DNA from: Candidatus Bathycorpusculum hydrogenotrophicum
Lineage (GTDB): Archaea > Thermoproteota > Bathyarchaeia > Bathyarchaeales > Bathycorpusculaceae
Assembly: GCA_009783705.1 (NCBI GenBank)
Contig: WRCX01000002.1
Location: 22,785 to 86,784, forward strand
Direction of reading: 5' to 3'
Length of the DNA stretch: 64,000 nt
Part shown: piece by piece, positions 62,345 through 64,000 of the stretch
Position numbering within the stretch: position 1 is the first letter of the stretch
How the letters are laid out: every line of letters starts with the position of its first letter
Program-made: the position numbers and the translations under genes
Notes under the pieces: generated by a model
Databases searched by the model: none
What the model was told of the DNA's origin: nothing
What the model saw: the letters and a program-made list of their open reading frames with translations, nothing else

Positions 62345-63816
62345 ACAAATGGGATGGCACGATAAATTTGGCAATATGGTTCGCGTATTTTACCGTTTCC
62401 TAGCAAACGCTGAATTGAGTGTCTCAACTCAATTTCGCGCGAAGATTCTAGTGCAAATTTTTCTGAGAGAAGGTGATAACTGACCCCGATGTCATTTGTT
62501 TCTTTTTCAGTGATGAATTTGAGTACCTGTCGGTCAAATTCACTTAGCGATACCATCTCGACTCCTTTGGAGGTAAATAGATCCTCCCAGGCTTCGAATA
62601 CGTTTTCGATATTTTTGACATAAAAGTCTTCGATGGCTTTTAGGACCAAGGTGTCATCAACTGTTGGTATTTGTTGGGAACGTGCTGAAGAGAGGGCTAG
62701 TCGTAGTGATGATTGGGGTTTACCATAATAGTTAGCATCAAATAGGCCGTGGCGCTGGACTTCTTGGGGGAGGTCATATTTTTCGGCGATAGCTATGATT
62801 TTTTGGCTAGCCTGGTCAAGGGTGCTGTTTAGATCGTCTTGGGTTTTGCCTACAGTTGGAAACAGCATTTGCATAGTTACAATATATTTGGTAACGTCTA
62901 GGGGGGGATCAAAGTGCATTGCGCGCATCTCTGCACTTCGCTCCAATATAGCGGGTTGATCTACCAATCGAAAGGGGTGATCATAAATTGATCGCGGCTG
63001 ATTATGTCTGCTACCTAAACCTACGGAGATCTCGGGAAATCTGGAGAATCTTTTCGAGGTTCTTCGGTCAAGAAAAGTTACTAGGTTTTGGTTGAGCGGT
63101 TTATCAGCGTTAAAGCTACGAAACTGAAAAGTGAAGGGCGATAGGGGTTGTTCAGCAGCTAATTCGGGAATTGTGAGGTTTCCAGCTTTTCCCTGAGCGA
63201 AATCGGGCGGCATAAGATCATGAAAATATTTTAGTAATTTGCTGGTTTGGTGATGTTTGGTTTCGTCATAGAGTGTGATGCTTAATCCGCCAGCTTGTCC
63301 AAGATTTACCAGAGGGGGTGAACTGACGAATTCAAAAGCAAGTAAATCTTTTTGGGGTGAAAATATTCCGCTCCATTGTAAGAAGAGCTGTTGCTGAAAT
63401 TCTTTAAAATCAATTTCGGGTTTAATTGGTTGGTTGATCTTGGCAGGGGTTAGGTCATCAACCATTATTTCCCAGTAATCGTAGAAAGGTTGCTTTTGTC
63501 CTGTGACGGTTATGTAGGAGAGATTTGATGGAACCGCTACACCGGTGGGGCATTCGCATATAATGTAGTCTTGGGGTAGATGGGCTGCAGGGATTAGGAG
63601 AAACCGATTTCTGCCGAGTTTACCATCGTAGACAACGGTACCTGAAACGGAGGGATTGGTTGATTTTTTTGCATAAGCAAACTCTTTTAGAATAGAGAGC
63701 TCCCAAGCATTAAATTCGCTACCGTATTGTCTATTTCTAAAAGCAGGTTTTAGGGGTGTGAATTTATCCGTGCCTTTTAATCTGACATCAGATGGGGGCT
63801 TTGGAATAAATGTCAC
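62338..63816 (-). CDS. Hypothetical protein with C-terminal winged helix
   Basis: A 492-residue protein I cannot assign. The N-terminal third is beta-rich (GTVVYDGKLGRNRFLLIPAA), the middle is mixed alpha/beta with DRRTSKRFSRFPEISVGLGSR and MQMLFPTVGKTQDDL, and the last 70 residues form a winged helix (DIGVSYHLLSEKFALESSRE), as in replication or repair proteins of archaea. The coding frame is undamaged. Adjacent to it on the right is an IS630-type transposase end. Confidence 0.62.
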   Translation of the reverse strand: MTFIPKPPSDVRLKGTDKFTPLKPAFRNRQYGSEFNAWELSILKEFAYAKKSTNPSVSGTVVYDGKLGRNRFLLIPAAHLPQDYIICECPTGVAVPSNLSYITVTGQKQPFYDYWEIMVDDLTPAKINQPIKPEIDFKEFQQQLFLQWSGIFSPQKDLLAFEFVSSPPLVNLGQAGGLSITLYDETKHHQTSKLLKYFHDLMPPDFAQGKAGNLTIPELAAEQPLSPFTFQFRSFNADKPLNQNLVTFLDRRTSKRFSRFPEISVGLGSRHNQPRSIYDHPFRLVDQPAILERSAEMRAMHFDPPLDVTKYIVTMQMLFPTVGKTQDDLNSTLDQASQKIIAIAEKYDLPQEVQRHGLFDANYYGKPQSSLRLALSSARSQQIPTVDDTLVLKAIEDFYVKNIENVFEAWEDLFTSKGVEMVSLSEFDRQVLKFITEKETNDIGVSYHLLSEKFALESSREIELRHSIQRLLGNGKIREPYCQIYRAIPFVQ

Positions 63817-63895
63817 CTACTATCGCTTCCTAGAGCACTACTAATTTTATACCGCAATATAAGAATACGCAAAAACAAATATTGCTTTGACCGCA

Positions 63896-64000
63896 TTATA
63901 AGTTAGGATATAGATGTTTTAGTTTACCTCTTGCTTGTTTTGTGGTAAAATGCCAATCTATCTGCTTACCCGAACCATTTCGATCTGCCGCCCAAACCGA
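63896..64000 (-). CDS. IS630-type transposase C-terminus, partial at window edge
   Basis: The minus strand from the window end reads WAADRNGSGKQIDWHFTTKQ and ARGKLKHLYPNL, then stops at 63896. This is the IS630 C-terminal pattern (R-N...DW-FTT..AR.KL), also seen in the element at 6672-7904 ([13 protein letters not shown]). It is a different member, since only the motif is shared. Most of the element lies beyond 64000, so integrity and its left terminal repeat cannot be judged. Confidence 0.75.
   Translation of the reverse strand, partial: SVWAADRNGSGKQIDWHFTTKQARGKLKHLYPNL

Noticed and set aside
1-64000. CRISPR arrays, tRNA and rRNA genes
   Set aside because: No regularly spaced repeats and no cloverleaf or rRNA sequence were recognised by eye; a tRNA with an intron could be missed without a scan.

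Overview
This is a mid-GC archaeal chromosome segment, most likely from an uncultured Thermoproteota lineage of the Bathyarchaeia type. Archaeal markers are an LSm/Sm-like protein overlapping a leader for ribosomal protein eL37, beta-RFAP synthase with other methanopterin genes, a thiolase/DUF35-HMG-CoA synthase pair, an archaeal RibD-type reductase and TATA-like promoters. GTG and TTG starts are common. The lineage is an inference; no rRNA or tRNA gene was recognised to anchor it.

Layout. 1-3.5 kb: end of a DHH phosphoesterase and an EcfA-EcfA-EcfT transporter core with no adjacent substrate subunit. 3.7-6.1 kb: an endonuclease IV-like protein, a small membrane protein and a short nucleotide-sugar dehydrogenase. 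6.2-12.2 kb: accessory island with a decayed surface-protein gene cut by a complete IS630-type element (perfect 31-bp ends, TA target duplication, two-frame transposase), then an overlapping three-gene operon of a Snf2/RapA-type helicase, a zinc-ribbon protein and an Mrr-like nuclease with an altered active site. 12.6-18.5 kb: a 16-residue lysine-rich reading frame, pyrD-pyrK, an AlkD-like protein and a bacterial-type folate operon folE-folP-folBK whose folE is frameshifted. 18.5-23 kb: a kelch surface protein and a methanopterin operon. 23-31.1 kb: a P-type ATPase, a TrpD-like transferase with an alcohol dehydrogenase, a divergent RibD-like reductase and a second TrpD-like transferase with a probable ECF S component. 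31-34.4 kb: hypotheticals and MntP. 34.3-41.1 kb: uvrB-uvrA-uvrC with uvrA broken. 41-50 kb: membrane proteins and a MacB/FtsX-like ABC exporter. 50-56 kb: nicotinate phosphoribosyltransferase, a broken kelch gene, thiolase-like and DUF35-HMGCS genes. 56-64 kb: zinc-ribbon, PUA, VTT, LSm-eL37, HAD and unknown proteins, ending in a second IS630-type transposase that runs off the window.

The genes point to an anaerobe-type cofactor economy in which both folate and tetrahydromethanopterin may be made, mevalonate lipid synthesis, nucleotide excision repair and a set of exported kelch and ABC-export proteins. At least six genes carry one-base frameshifts, most explained by gain or loss of one base in a short homopolymer. 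That pattern is typical of long-read consensus error, but uvrA also carries a Walker A substitution and a nonsense codon. Claims of gene loss here should wait for read-level checking.
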